Assembly (NCBI GenBank): GCA_030765055.1
Contig: CM060947.1
Coordinates: 225,816,456 to 225,880,455, forward strand
Source: Mantis religiosa
Taxonomy: Eukaryota; Arthropoda; Insecta; Mantodea; Mantidae
Reading direction: 5' to 3'
Length of the DNA stretch: 64,000 bases
Shown here: in pieces, positions 35,845 to 46,599 of the stretch
Numbering within the stretch: position 1 is the stretch's first letter
How the letters are laid out: every line of letters starts with the position of its first letter
Notes under the pieces: generated by a model
Told to the model about the DNA's origin: nothing
Databases searched by the model: none
What the model saw: the letters and a program-made list of their open reading frames with translations, nothing else
Position numbers and translations under genes: made by a program

Positions 35845-37150
35845 AGGGTGACAGTCTTCAGCAACAGAAATAGCGATTTCTTATAGTATTTCACAACCAC
35901 AGTTAGTGGTGTCTGTGTATGCAGTGTTGTGAATGGATTTATGTTGAAACTAGGTATTACACATAATGCTAAAGCGTGGCTCCTATTTACTGACAGTTCT
36001 AAAATAAGTTTGAATGCTGTGTTACTACATAGTGGCAAAAAGCTGCCCTCTGTACCTACCTGTGGTATATGCTGTGGCAATGAAAGAAACTATGTACCAA
36101 ATTCTTCAAGCCATTAAATACGAATATCACTGCTGGTGTATTTGCGGGGACCTTAAAGTGTTTGATCTTTTAGTGAGATTGCATAGCGAATTGACCAAAT
36201 TTCGTGTTTCCTCTGCCTATGGGACAGTCGTGAAAGGGAAAAGCACTATAAAGCTAACGAGTGCTTAGGAAGAGACAAATTCATTCCGGGGCAACAAAAT
36301 GTAAAATTTAAACCATTGGTTGACTCACAGAGCTGTTTCTTCCACTTTTACACATTAAATTAGTGCTGATGAAGAACTTCGTGAAGGCCATGAACAATAA
36401 TGGTGAGGTTTAAAATATCTTAAAACTAGAAAGATAGAGTCAGACTGAAAAATGCAGTGCCATATCCGGGATTTGAACCACGGATCTTCTGGTTGCCGTC
36501 CAGCTGCTCTTACCATTGAGCTACTATGGCCAACGTGCCGATATGACTTTCAGTTCTCCAACTGACTCGTGTTTTTACCAGTAAACCACTAGGAGTTCTC
36601 ATAAACACATAAGACAACTACATTAATGGCGACTTACAACATGTAAGTACTTTAAGGCCCGGGCTTTATAGTTAACCACTATTAGGTCAATTAATTTCCA
36701 TCTTAAAACTATTTTCCCTTGTTTGAGTGATACCGAATTAAAAGAAGGAATATTTTTTGGACCTCAAATCATAAAAGTAATCAGTGACAAAAATTATGAT
36801 ATAAAATTAAATTCAAAGGAGCTTGTAGCATGGAGGTCACGGCTTCCTTTGTAACCAAAAAGATGAACACTATAAACAGCTGATACAGAATCTTCTTCAA
36901 ATATATCAGAAATTGGGAAGTATGATGTCTCTCAAAATTCGCTTCCTACATTTCCATTTGGATTTTTTGCAGAAAATTTAGGTGCAATAAATGATGAACA
37001 GAATGAACGTTTTCATCAAGACATCTTGCAAATGCAACAATGTTATAAAGGCAGATGGGACGCATCAATGATGGCTGGTTTCTAATAAGACGGAATATAA
37101 CACATAAAAGGAAAGTTGAAGCGTTCATTCCCTTCAACCACATAAATGTG
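35845..37150 (+). pseudogene. Unclassified arthropod repeat ORF (FHQDI/MLADYCW family), copy 2, nearly full length
   Basis: Pieces in order on the plus strand: VTVFSNRNSDFL, NGFMLKLGITHNAKAWLLF, FTDSSKISLNAVLLHSGKK, then after a frame change IKYEYHCWCICGDLK, FIPGQQNV with PLVDSQ, MKNFVKAMNNNGE, KYLKT; after the SINE-E insert IFPCLSDTELKEGIFFGPQI, LNSKELVAWRS, then MMSLKIRFLHFHLDFF, AENLGAINDEQNERFHQDI, and CYKGRWDASMMAGF. I know this motif order from memory as a multi-copy uncharacterised arthropod protein. FTDSSK...AVLL superficially resembles an RNase H-fold FTDAS...AVL motif, but I do not assign that fold. The N-terminal end beyond VTVFSN is uncertain. Several frameshifts and stops make it a pseudogene. 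Confidence 0.68.
36429..36699 (-). mobile_element. SINE-E, full length, inside the FHQDI ORF relic
   Basis: Minus strand: 5' part with CCTAATAGTGGTTAACTATA and CCTAGTGGTTTACTGG, ACGAGTCAGTTGGAGAACTG, then a tRNA head (ATAGTAGCTCAATGGTAAGA, box B GTGGTTCAAATCCCGG) and 3' end TTTTTCAGTCTGACTCTATC. Flanked by an exact 12-bp repeat ATCTTAAAACTA at 36,417-36,428 and 36,700-36,711. The tRNA-like part is in the middle of the element, not at its 5' end, which is unusual for a SINE. Confidence 0.93.
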
Positions 37151-37159
37151 AGTAACCAT

Positions 37160-38190
37160 TTTATTTTAATTAACATATCTTACACTAAATAAATAACCGT
37201 ATTGACAAAATTTGAGAGCTTTCCACGATTTCTTTATTAGAATACACATTCTTGGAACAGTCGAGTTAATTTTCATTCATAATTCATCATAATAGGAATT
37301 GCAAACGACCTGAGGGTGACACTGAAAAACAGATTGCAGTTTCGAATTTTATTCAACGCATCGAGTTCATTAAGATTCAGCTTCTTTCATTTCTGGACAT
37401 TCTATAAAGTTCAAATTTGTAGACTAATGTTATTATACCAATATAATAGTCTGCAGATCATACTGACAATCTAAGACTGGCAATTCCAAACAATAAATAC
37501 AAGTGCTTGTGCAATTAAGATTTAAAAGCCTCAGGAAGTGTGCCGAGCTCTTGTATTAAGGTTTGTTGTTAGAGTTCCATCTAGTTAATGACTTTAAGTA
37601 GTCGTTGTTCTTACCCACCGTCATATCGACTTAGCGTAGTGAAATGTCCCTAAGAACATTCGTGGTTCGGAGTCTATGTTAAACTCCGCAGGTCCCTCGT
37701 TTCAGCAACATCCTCAGTTTTATTATACATTCGGAAATCACATAATAGGTCCATCAAACTACTACTATGTTATACTTGGAGGAAACAGGTTCTTCCGAAG
37801 GTTATAAGTCATTCGAGGTACCTTGAAAGCAACTCTAATTTTATATACTGCTTTGGTATGTTTTTTTTATTCAAAATATATTTAGTAATATTTCCTCTCA
37901 TACATGAATTTTCGGAATTTAATTTTTCTTACTAAAGTAAAATACGATTATTTTTTCTTGTACTCCTATAGACTTCTGGGTAGCAGGTTAAAATATTGTA
38001 TTGTTTTAAACCTTTAATGGGTGGTATTGCCCTAGGTCAACATTAGCCTGTATTCAGCTTAAACATGCTTTAGTTTGGTTTCTTTGTTATTATAATACTG
38101 TAAGTACTGGCTCTTCTGAGTCATACACACAAAATTTTGAGTTTCTTTAATTGTAAACATTATATTATTTTTACAACTACATTGTAGTGA
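37160..38190. other. No recognisable feature
   Basis: AT-rich, short frames only. Confidence 0.4.
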
Positions 38191-38197
38191 TTTTTAG

Positions 38198-38510
38198 TAC
38201 AAAAAGGTAAAATCCAAGCAACTGCAGTCAAATGATACTCCGTCAACTTCCAAGCGTGCTATTCCACCGAATACTTTACTTGGATCCTTCCCGTCCTTTA
38301 CCACAGGCAAATTTTACCGCACTTGCACACATTTGAACTCACGACGTTTGGCTTTGAATGGATGGAAAGGCCATTAACTATCGCTTTAATGACCATGAAT
38401 ATACGAATCGGTTGCCTTGCGAACCGCAGAAAGCAGTATGAAACTGGTTTAGAAAGTACAGCAAGAGCGGCATAAGTAGCAATATCTAGTAAAATAATTC
38501 ATCCAAATGT
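38198..38510 (+). repeat. Repeat G, copy 1
   Basis: Shares with 49,535-49,960 the segments AAATCCAAGCAACTGCAGTC, CGTCAACTTCCAAGCGTG, GAATGGATGGAAAGGCCATT, ACAGCAAGAGCGGCATAAGT and AAAATAATTCATCCA. On the minus strand the middle could be a worn tRNA head. The family is not recognised. Confidence 0.65.
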
Positions 38511-38717
38511 TTGTAGTTTTTAATTTTTATAATTTATTTTTCAAATGCCGTTTTACTGCGAAATGTAAGGTTGTCGGAGAGTTCGGAAGGGGAGAAGGAT
38601 AAATGTCTTGATACAGCTTCCATTTTAAATGTCTTAATAAGGCTCTCAGTAATTGTCAAACCTGGAGAGAGCGGTTTATTTGATTTGTTTGCATGTTATA
38701 TACCAAGGAAAGGGAGG

Positions 38718-38938
38718 GAATTTTATAAAATTAAGAGGCAAGGTTTCTTTCTTCGGAGAACCTTGGCACAAATTCATATTATTTCCTGGATATTATATTA
38801 AAAGATGCTCGTTATCAATATAAGTGAGTTTTATAGAATTGAGAGCAAGGATTTTTCCTTCGGAGATTTTCTGCATAAATCTATATTATCTTCTCGGTGT
38901 TAGGTATATTAAAAAGAAGCCCCGTTATCAATATCAAT
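38718..38938 (+). repeat. Diverged tandem duplication of about 110 bp
   Basis: Unit 1 (38,718-38,825) and unit 2 (38,826-38,938) share TTTTATA-AATT-AGAG-CAAGG, TTCGGAGA, CATAAAT/CAAATTC, ATATTAT, and CGTTATCAATATAA/CGTTATCAATATCA in the same order, with many substitutions. Confidence 0.6.
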
Positions 38939-38939
38939 T

Positions 38940-39738
38940 GAAGGCAATATTTAAAAGCAGGTAAGTCGATTTTTTGTTGAATAGAGGCTTTAGCTGTCGT
39001 TATGTTATTATTGAAACATGAAAGAGGAAAGGAAATGACTTAATCATGGATTTATTTGCCTTCAAAGCTTTTGGTACACTAAAAGAAACTCATATAAGTG
39101 GACCGTTTCAGCTAAAAATAAAACATTTGTACCAAGCAAGGTAACATATGTGATTTCCAACTCTCTTTTTGGCAAAAAAAAGAAATCTACTTAAAAATGT
39201 CACATATCAAAATGGCTTTCTGGAAAAATTTTTTGAATATTTTTAAATTGGACATTTAATTTCATATTTCCCAGTACAATACTTTTATCTTTAGCTTTAA
39301 AGAAATATTGTATAACTATCATGCTCCTTAATACAAAAGAAAAATAAAATTTATTGACGATTATTCTGTATTAATATTTTATTAAGAATGTCATATAGTA
39401 TGTTAAGCTGAGCTCGGTTTTAGAATTAAAAGATATGGATTTGTATAAGTTGATGGTTCAAAGAACACACTTTCACTTCCATCTAACATAGGATGTAAAA
39501 TATATAATCAATGGAAATAAATGCTTAAGCAATTACCATATTAGAAATTGGTTCTTTTGACCTTCACAAGTCATATACTGTGCACGGAGAAAATTCTGAG
39601 CATGCAGGATATTTCAGAAAGGCAGTACCAAAATAAGTATTTTGAAGACAAAAAGAAGAAATACATAGGCGAAAAGTCTGCTACGCGAATGCATGGACAT
39701 TAAATCCTGTTAGAATCTCCAAATGAGAAACAATTTTT
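38940..39738. other. AT-rich, nothing recognised
   Basis: No long frame, no shared repeat. Confidence 0.4.
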
Positions 39739-39741
39739 AAT

Positions 39742-39974
39742 GTAATTTACGTCCTCCAACGTTAAGTCATATCGGACGGTGAATGAATTGGGTGAAATGA
39801 TGCTCAAGTGAGTCCAGGGTCCAAGGAGCTTAGAGTTACTCGACATTCGTCTTAAAGGATAAGGTAAAACCCGGGAATAAACCTTATCCAGGTAACTCAC
39901 CCTGACCGAAATTCGAACTCGGGATCTATTGAACGTGAGGCAGACATGCTACCAACTACGCTACTGAGGCGGGC
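39742..39974 (-). mobile_element. SINE-B, full length
   Basis: Minus strand: CGCCCGCCTCAGTAGCGTAG head, box B GTTCGAATTTCGG, GGTTTATTCCCGGG, TAACTCTAAGCTCCTTGG, 3' end ACTTAACGTTGGAGGACGTA. Confidence 0.9.
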
Positions 39975-40872
39975 GAAACTTGTTTGTGGCGTATCAGAAG
40001 CTAACAAAAGGCATTCTTGCAGATACTAGTCACTGTTTCTAGGTGTGTCTGATGTGAAGTCTACTGGATGGAACGATAATACCAAACGTTCGCCCTGCAT
40101 AGTACAAGGAGTACAGTATATGGCGTGCATACAATGGTTAGTTTCCCATCGAGTATCGGTACTCGATATACTCATATAAGGCAAACCACTGAAAAGTACT
40201 AGAAATGTTGTATTTAGGCTTAAGTACGCAATTTTCTGGAATATTCACACATTTAAAGCTATGTAATCAACATTTGCTTTCTTTCATAATATTTTGAGAT
40301 GGCACAATTTCCTTTGTGTTAATAAAATTTGGACATTTGAACTAATTTGGTCCTCTCTATACCCTTCAAAGTCATTTAATGTTTATACTAACATTCAAAG
40401 AGACTAAACAAGTCTGAGTAGGCATTCTCCAAATGTTTCATGTTTTGCGCTCTGAGTTGGCAGAACTTCCAAATTTGGTTTCCCCACAACTAGGCACAGC
40501 ATCTCCCTCCTTGTTTGCTGTCTGACCACGTGGAACAAATTTCAATCAAGAGTTGCAAGCAACATCACTTTGATTTGACCGAGTCATGCGGGCTTACTAT
40601 TAGGAACCTTTGTGAGACGATTGCATCTTGCTTGCAGAATCAAAGTCATGCCTCATCTGTTACAATATCCCTCAAGGAGCTTGTGTCATTAACCTCAAAC
40701 ACATTAGCATTCTTCTTCCCAATCATAAAGTAATCAAAAGATACAAAATCAATTCACAAAATTTCTTCAGTGTTCCTTTTTCATTCCACAGACAGTGACT
40801 TCGTATTTGATGAAAACACCGACTCTCTCCCTCCAAGAGTCGTAGTTTTATATATAATGATATAAAAGAAAC
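39975..40872. other. No supported gene
   Basis: A 72-codon frame at 40,515-40,733 has no recognisable domain on either strand. Confidence 0.35.
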
Positions 40873-41096
40873 GCCCGCCTCCGTAGCCCAGATGGTAGCG
40901 TGTCTGCCCCACGTTCAAGACATCCCGAGTTTGAATCTCGGTCAGGGTCAGTTACCTGGATAAGGTTTTTTTCCGGGGATTTCCCTTATCCTGAAAGACA
41001 AATGTCGGGTACGTCTAAACTTCATGGACCCCGGACTCATTTGAGTATCCATTTCATTCATCATCCAATATGACTTAACGTTGGAGGACGTAATTA
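40873..41096 (+). mobile_element. SINE-B, full length
   Basis: GCCCGCCTCCGTAGCCCAGA head, TTGAATCTCGGTCAGGGTCA box B region, GGATAAGGTTTTTTTCCGGG, and 3' end ACTTAACGTTGGAGGACGTA followed by an A-rich tail (to about 41,140). Confidence 0.9.
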
Positions 41097-41139
41097 CAAA
41101 CAAAAAAATCAATAAATAAAATAAAAATAAAATAAACGA

Positions 41140-43377
41140 GAACTTATCTTTCACCATTTATTATAGTTATGTAAATCTGTTTCCGAACCAATAAAACTGG
41201 AAAGAAGAACGCAGAAGTGTAAGAATTATTTGGCTCACAAGGTGTTTATTACTGTTCTATACAAATCTATATCCATTAGACTCTGCAGATTTTGACTCAC
41301 AAAACACATAAAGGAATTTCGTGATGACCAAAATTATGTCATATGCAGTGGAACTATGCTAATATTAAGAAAACTATTTACTACCTTTTGTACCGCTTGG
41401 ACAGTAGAATAAAAGGCTCATAAAACAGTTGAAACTCTCAGACGTCAGCCTCACAGATAGTAGGATGTCAAAAAGCAATTGTAGATCATACAGATAATTC
41501 TCAAAGGAGTTGATATTGTACACACAGATTCCATTCTCTTATTAATGGAGATAAACCTTCCATAAATAGTTTTGTTACAATTTTGTGTATCTACAAAGGA
41601 TACGAAAAAAGTAAAATATACTGATTGCCCAGGGCAAGAAGGCAAGCTAGAGGAATGTGCAACGGAATCAATTTTGCTGTCTCCTTGGGGTGTATGCTCG
41701 CCTTCCGAGAATGACAAGGACGGAAGGTTCGTTTAAGATACACAAGTGTTGGTCACATAGCTCAACTATACATAATACCTATCGCTGTAACAAACGTTAG
41801 ATCTGGCAGCATGGGTGACTCATATTCACTCTCATTCACTCATTTCCTAGTAAACACATAAACAGTTCATGCTCCTCTGCCCTTCATACCCCTCTAGCCT
41901 TCTTGTCGTGGGCATACAGTAGTTGCTACCTTTGGCCATGAGATTTCATTTTCTTTCACGATATTGCAATAACAGAATAGTGACAAATTATCAACTGTTG
42001 AAATATTCCAGCGTGAATTTCAAAATTATTTATATCACAGCAAAAACTATCTTAAATAAATTTCGTTTTTTATAATGTACACTTTTTGTATATTCATTAT
42101 CGGGTGTACGAGTTCATACTATGTTCCTTCCAGATGAAAACGCTATTGAAAGAATATTTAAAAATACATTTTATGGCATGGTGTTTTATCAATATAACTG
42201 GAAACATTTTAGAATATACCAACAATTTCGATAACTTTTGATATTTGCTGTGGAATATTTTATTCAACATTTTTGTGCCATCTTTAGAAGATACAAAACT
42301 TAAAACTACCAAATATTTAATAGATATTGTGGGGTTGACAGCCTTTCTCATCACCACATACTCACATTCTCACACACACATTCTCACAGAAGCATACATT
42401 TTAAAGGATAGACAACCGAAGGGGGCCTAGGGCAATTTGACTTGGAGACATATGTATTGCGGCTAACACCCCACAGTAGGAAGGGATGAAGTGAAGGTAT
42501 CATGAGAGGCATGTAGGACACAAAGACGCCGTTACTGCTATTTTCCAAGTCTTTATTCTCCTGTTTTTTTTTTCTTTCTCTTTTATTGGTGCATAGCTTT
42601 ATTCCTTACAAATAACCGATCAGGTTTTCAATCTTCAATTAAGAAAATACTGGTTTAGAAAATAAAAATGGAATTAATCAAAATACACAACTTGCTTTTC
42701 AATCATATTTTCTGTCTTTTTATTGGTAATCTAAACTACACATGCATCTACAATAAAAAAGAAATTCAGAAAACCTTGCAGAAAGCTTTAATCATCTTGA
42801 TAACGTATAACAGCTTCGAGGCTGTACATAGCACCGCAGAGTTATAAAATGCAAATTACCTTGTTAATTGCAACGAATACTCACAAGGGAGATTTGGCAT
42901 CCTTGAATTAAATCATGGCAACAGAAATGAGAAGAAAGGAAAACAAACTCCATACCAATTAAAAGCACGCAGATGTCCTTATGCACTGTACTGTTATAAA
43001 ATGCAGTTTTTCTATCCATTTTAAATTAAGGGTATACTCAAGTAAAAATAGCGCGAAATTGTTTTAATATTTTGTATATTGTTTTGGAAAAAACCGTTAT
43101 ACCATCCCTACTTGACCTATATTAATGATGAAAGGAAACGATTTTACACGGATTCTTAATTGTTCCTGCGCACAAAGTCAAATATCCCATTGGAGTTTGA
43201 ATGTTTTTCTATTTTTTTATTCTCCACGCTTTCAAGAACTTAAAAAAAATCCCATTTGGTCCAATTTTCGTCCCATTTCCTTCCAATTTTGAAGAGGAGA
43301 CTCAGATATATACCGAAGTATATAATTTTTGGAATGAGTTTATTTTATGACTTATATTTTGAGGTATGTGAGTTAGA
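41140..43377. other. Long AT-rich stretch, nothing recognised
   Basis: About 2.2 kb with frames below 90 codons and no recognisable domain. Contains short CA/CT-rich patches (about 42,357-42,390). Confidence 0.4.
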
Positions 43378-43381
43378 ATAT

Positions 43382-43890
43382 TGTCACCCGATCGGTGGAA
43401 CACCCTATAGAACCAGCTGAGAGCGGGCAAGCAGGGGAGATCGGCGTTAGCCACGCCCCCCCCTCGTTTGTCTTATAGTGGTGACGAGGGGTAGCTGGGA
43501 GAAAAAACATCACTGCGCCGTCTCTTTCTGTTCCACCTGTGTTCTCGAACTTACGGGATATTTCATCTAATCTAGAACATTCTCGATCCCCCAGCTGACC
43601 CTATATAAGCAACACGCCGGGCAGTGAGTCAGTCAGTTAGTCAGAGTTCTTGGCAATCAGCGTAAGAGTGCAGTGCTAGTGTAAGGACGAGAAGACTGTG
43701 TAGTGCATCGGAGGATTGTACGTAATTACGAGTGAAGTGGAACTTTAACGGACGAACTGGTGAATTGTAATTGTGTGCATTACGTAATTCTGTGTAATTG
43801 GCAAGTGTTAAACTGTAAGTCGGTGGAAATGAAGAACATTGTTGAGTTTGTGTAATTGGACTTTTCATTTCACGAACCCACAAAGTCACA
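43382..43890 (+). mobile_element. Solo LTR, TATA-bearing relative of the 14.8-kb element, 509 bp
   Basis: Begins TGTCACCCGATCGG, ends ACGAACCCACAAAGTCACA, and is flanked by an exact ATAT duplication (43,378-43,381 and 43,891-43,894). It aligns with the 428-bp young LTR over GAACCAGCTG, GTTAGCCAC, CCTCGTTTGTCTTATAGTGG and ACGGACGAACTGGTGAAT to the end. It carries extra U3 sequence with a TATA box, TATATAAG (43,602-43,609), followed 25-30 bp later by an initiator-like GAGTCAGTCAGTTAG. The polyadenylation signal is mutated (AATGAAG where the young LTR has AATAAAG). No internal region, so a solo LTR. Confidence 0.88.
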
Positions 43891-43894
43891 ATAT

Positions 43895-44699
43895 ACATAA
43901 ATTAAGAAAACTAATTTTATCAAAGTTTATATCTCATAGTTTTCTTAAGAAAAGCTAAAAACATCAATAAAAAGTTTTCCCTTTTCTAAATATTTATTAG
44001 AGCCAAATATACATTTATACATTACAACCTGCCTTCAGCAGACCCGGTTATGCTGAAATCTATATTAAACGGAAATATTTCATGGTCCCACGAATTTAGG
44101 AGTGAAAAGGATGCCAAATTCCCTTTATTAAACTGTCTTACCGGTTCAGTGGAAATCAAAGTACGGCTTTAACGGAAAATTTCCAGTTCCGGAATGCAGA
44201 GTTCAGAAAATTGTCAGGCACCCGGTGAAAATATGCATTGTCTGCTCTAAGTACGTGATGTTTCAGTTGAAACCTAACCACACTGCTGCTACCTGACCTA
44301 TCCTGGCGGGGGATGCGCTAATGACGGCACGACTACTGAGAAACCTGTCACAGTTATCCTTCATTGCTTAACAGTACACCTTTAAACTCAAAGGTGATAG
44401 TTTATTTCCTATAGTCAACCATGACTTCGAAAACAAGAGTTTTACTATATCTTAACACAAAAGTGAACTCGATTTATGCTAGTGAAAGGGGTAAATTGAA
44501 TTTAAAGCAGTTCAAGATAGGCAAAACTCTTGTTTGCGGGATTTAAACAATAATGTACCCGATTAATGTACGTACTTATGATGGACCAATAGCTCATCTC
44601 ATTTTTATTCATTGTATCACGTATGTAAAATAATGTCTATAATCAATGATTGTAGAGCGCACATGCGCTGATCGATCAATAAATTAGTTAAAAAAGGAC
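43895..44699. other. AT-rich, nothing recognised
   Basis: No gene or shared repeat seen. Confidence 0.4.
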
Positions 44700-44795
44700 T
44701 GGGCAAGACTGAATAGGACTGAAAAATTCAATGCCATTTAGACTCTGTCCAAATCTTAGCCTACACACGGCTTGTGTGGAAGAACGATTGAAGTT
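44700..44795 (-). mobile_element. SINE-E subfamily fragment, tRNA head deleted
   Basis: Plus-strand view: GACTGAAAAATTCAATGCCA (the SINE-E 3' end reversed), a jump over the tRNA head, then CCTACACACGGCTTGTGTGG as in the copy at 48,895. It points away from the next SINE-E. Confidence 0.55.
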
Positions 44796-45060
44796 ACATC
44801 AATTAACCTAATAGTGGTAGCTATGAAGCCTGGGACTTAAGTACTTACAGCATAGTAAGTCGCCACAAAAGTTGCACATCTTGTATATGTCAGACCCTAG
44901 TGGTTTACCGGGCAGCATACGAGTCAGTTGGAGAACTTAATGTCATGACGGCATGTTGACCATGGTTGCTCAGTGATTAAGAGCAACTGAACGGAGACCG
45001 TAGATCCGTGGTTCAAGTCCCGGCCATGATATTGAACTTTTCAGTCTGATTCTATCTGTC
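44796..45060 (+). mobile_element. SINE-E, full length
   Basis: ATCAATTAACCTAATAGTGG, CCTGGGACTTAAGTACTTAC, CCTAGTGGTTTACCGGG, CGAGTCAGTTGGAGAACTTA, tRNA head CATGGTTGCTCAGTGATTAA, box B GTGGTTCAAGTCCCGG, and 3' end TTTTCAGTCTGATTCTATC. Confidence 0.85.
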
Positions 45061-46430
45061 CACATCTAAAGAATAGCTGGAGAGTTTGCACAAAAGACAT
45101 GAGTTATATTTTAATAAACATTGTGGTGATTCGAATGACGTTAACACTGAAACCATCGCTTATTGGATTGCTAAATTAGCTTCAATTATAAAGGATACAA
45201 ATTTGAAAATATAGCAAACGACGTCAAGACGGGATTGTTCTTCCTTGCTTTACAGAATATGTGTTTAAAAGGTGAGAAATGTTCGGGAGGAAACTTGCCT
45301 AAGGAATTATTGACTGTTTTCCTATTGGTTTTATGTCAGGTGTAATGGGAAAAGAACTTAATTAAACGGGAGTCTATCTTTAAAGGAAATTTTGGAAGTC
45401 GCGTCCGATTCCGCATGAAGACAGGTTTTACTGTATTAGAAAAATTTAATCTACGAATATCCACTACTTAAGAAGCTGGAAGGACAGGTTCTATTCCTGC
45501 TACCAGCATGGCAATTGTTCAGCTCCATTCGGTTCCTAAGAACCAATTGAAGAGCTACTGGACTGAAAAGAAGCCCCTGGTTGCGAAGATCGAATATATT
45601 TCCCCGGTAGGACCAGGGCTATGAGTACGTCTCATTTTCCACACTGCACCCCACTCGTGATGCCTGTGAGAGCAGAAGTGGAAGGGGATACAGCATCCAG
45701 GCGGTAGCCTTGGTGTGGAAGGTGCGCAGTGGGTTATCATTTTACCTCACCATTAAAATAATTAACTTGAACTACTGAGGATGTTGAAATGAAAATTGGT
45801 GCATGTATACTAAAGATTTAGAGTGCTAATGAGATAAAACTTTTAGAATCATATCTTCAGAAATAGAAAATTTAAATATTTCATTTATTTTGTGTTTCAA
45901 ATAGGATGATGTTTGTCCTTGAGCGTTACTATATGAACAACCAATCGGAGTACTGCGGTGTTGTCGCATTGCATTCCCCCTAAGTGGTGCGTGACTAGCC
46001 CCAAACTAATCAGTCTCAAATAAATACTATTCGCCCTAAGACAAAGATTCGAATTTTGCCAAAATTGATCCAAGTGGAAGAAGAGAGTAATGTATCTAAC
46101 ATAACCGTAAAAAGCCCATATTATTAGCTCAAATAGTTTTCCTAATACAAATAAACTAGATACCACTATAGCAATGCATTGTGACGTAAGCACTGTAATG
46201 AATATCATTATTGGTTGGCATGTATGCCTGAACGTATATTTGAAATTACTCAGAGCTGAAACGTAAACATTTGACATGACGTGATAAAAGAAACATGTAC
46301 CAAGGTTTTTGTTAAATTCGATGAGAGGAAACAATGCTCTTCCTGCTGGTCTGACAGAACGTGTGTGGTCACATTATATATTTGTTTGTGAATGGTTCGT
46401 AATCCCTATTAGTACTATTCAGTTACTCTC
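45061..46430. other. No supported gene
   Basis: A 145-codon minus-strand frame (45,897-46,334) is hydrophobic with possible membrane stretches, but the bias can come from AT-rich DNA and I recognise no family. Confidence 0.3.
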
Positions 46431-46439
46431 CCATGAAAA

Positions 46440-46590
46440 AGTGTATCAGCTGGATCAATGAGACGCAATCCACCTTCCCCCTTTCTACTGCCACAACAAT
46501 CCAATTGAGTTAATGTGGGGCTCAAATTATATTGCAAATAGAAAAATATTTTTAAGCTGACTGACGATGAACGACTTATTCACGAATAAA
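46440..46590 (+). pseudogene. DDE transposase scrap (Tc1/mariner superfamily-like)
   Basis: The frame at about 46,465 reads IHLPPFYCHNNPIELMWG, close to the RLPPYHCELNPIELVW motif that surrounds the last catalytic residues in a large group of insect DDE transposases. A following KLRDTSDKLQQDDFWKE may be the C-terminal tail in another frame. No terminal repeats were found and the rest is lost. Confidence 0.45.
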
Positions 46591-46599
46591 TTAACAAGG

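Noticed and set aside
45897..46334. A 145-codon hydrophobic minus-strand ORF as a membrane protein gene
   Set aside because: AT-rich DNA readily yields Phe/Leu/Ile-rich frames; there is no recognisable family, splice pattern or start context.
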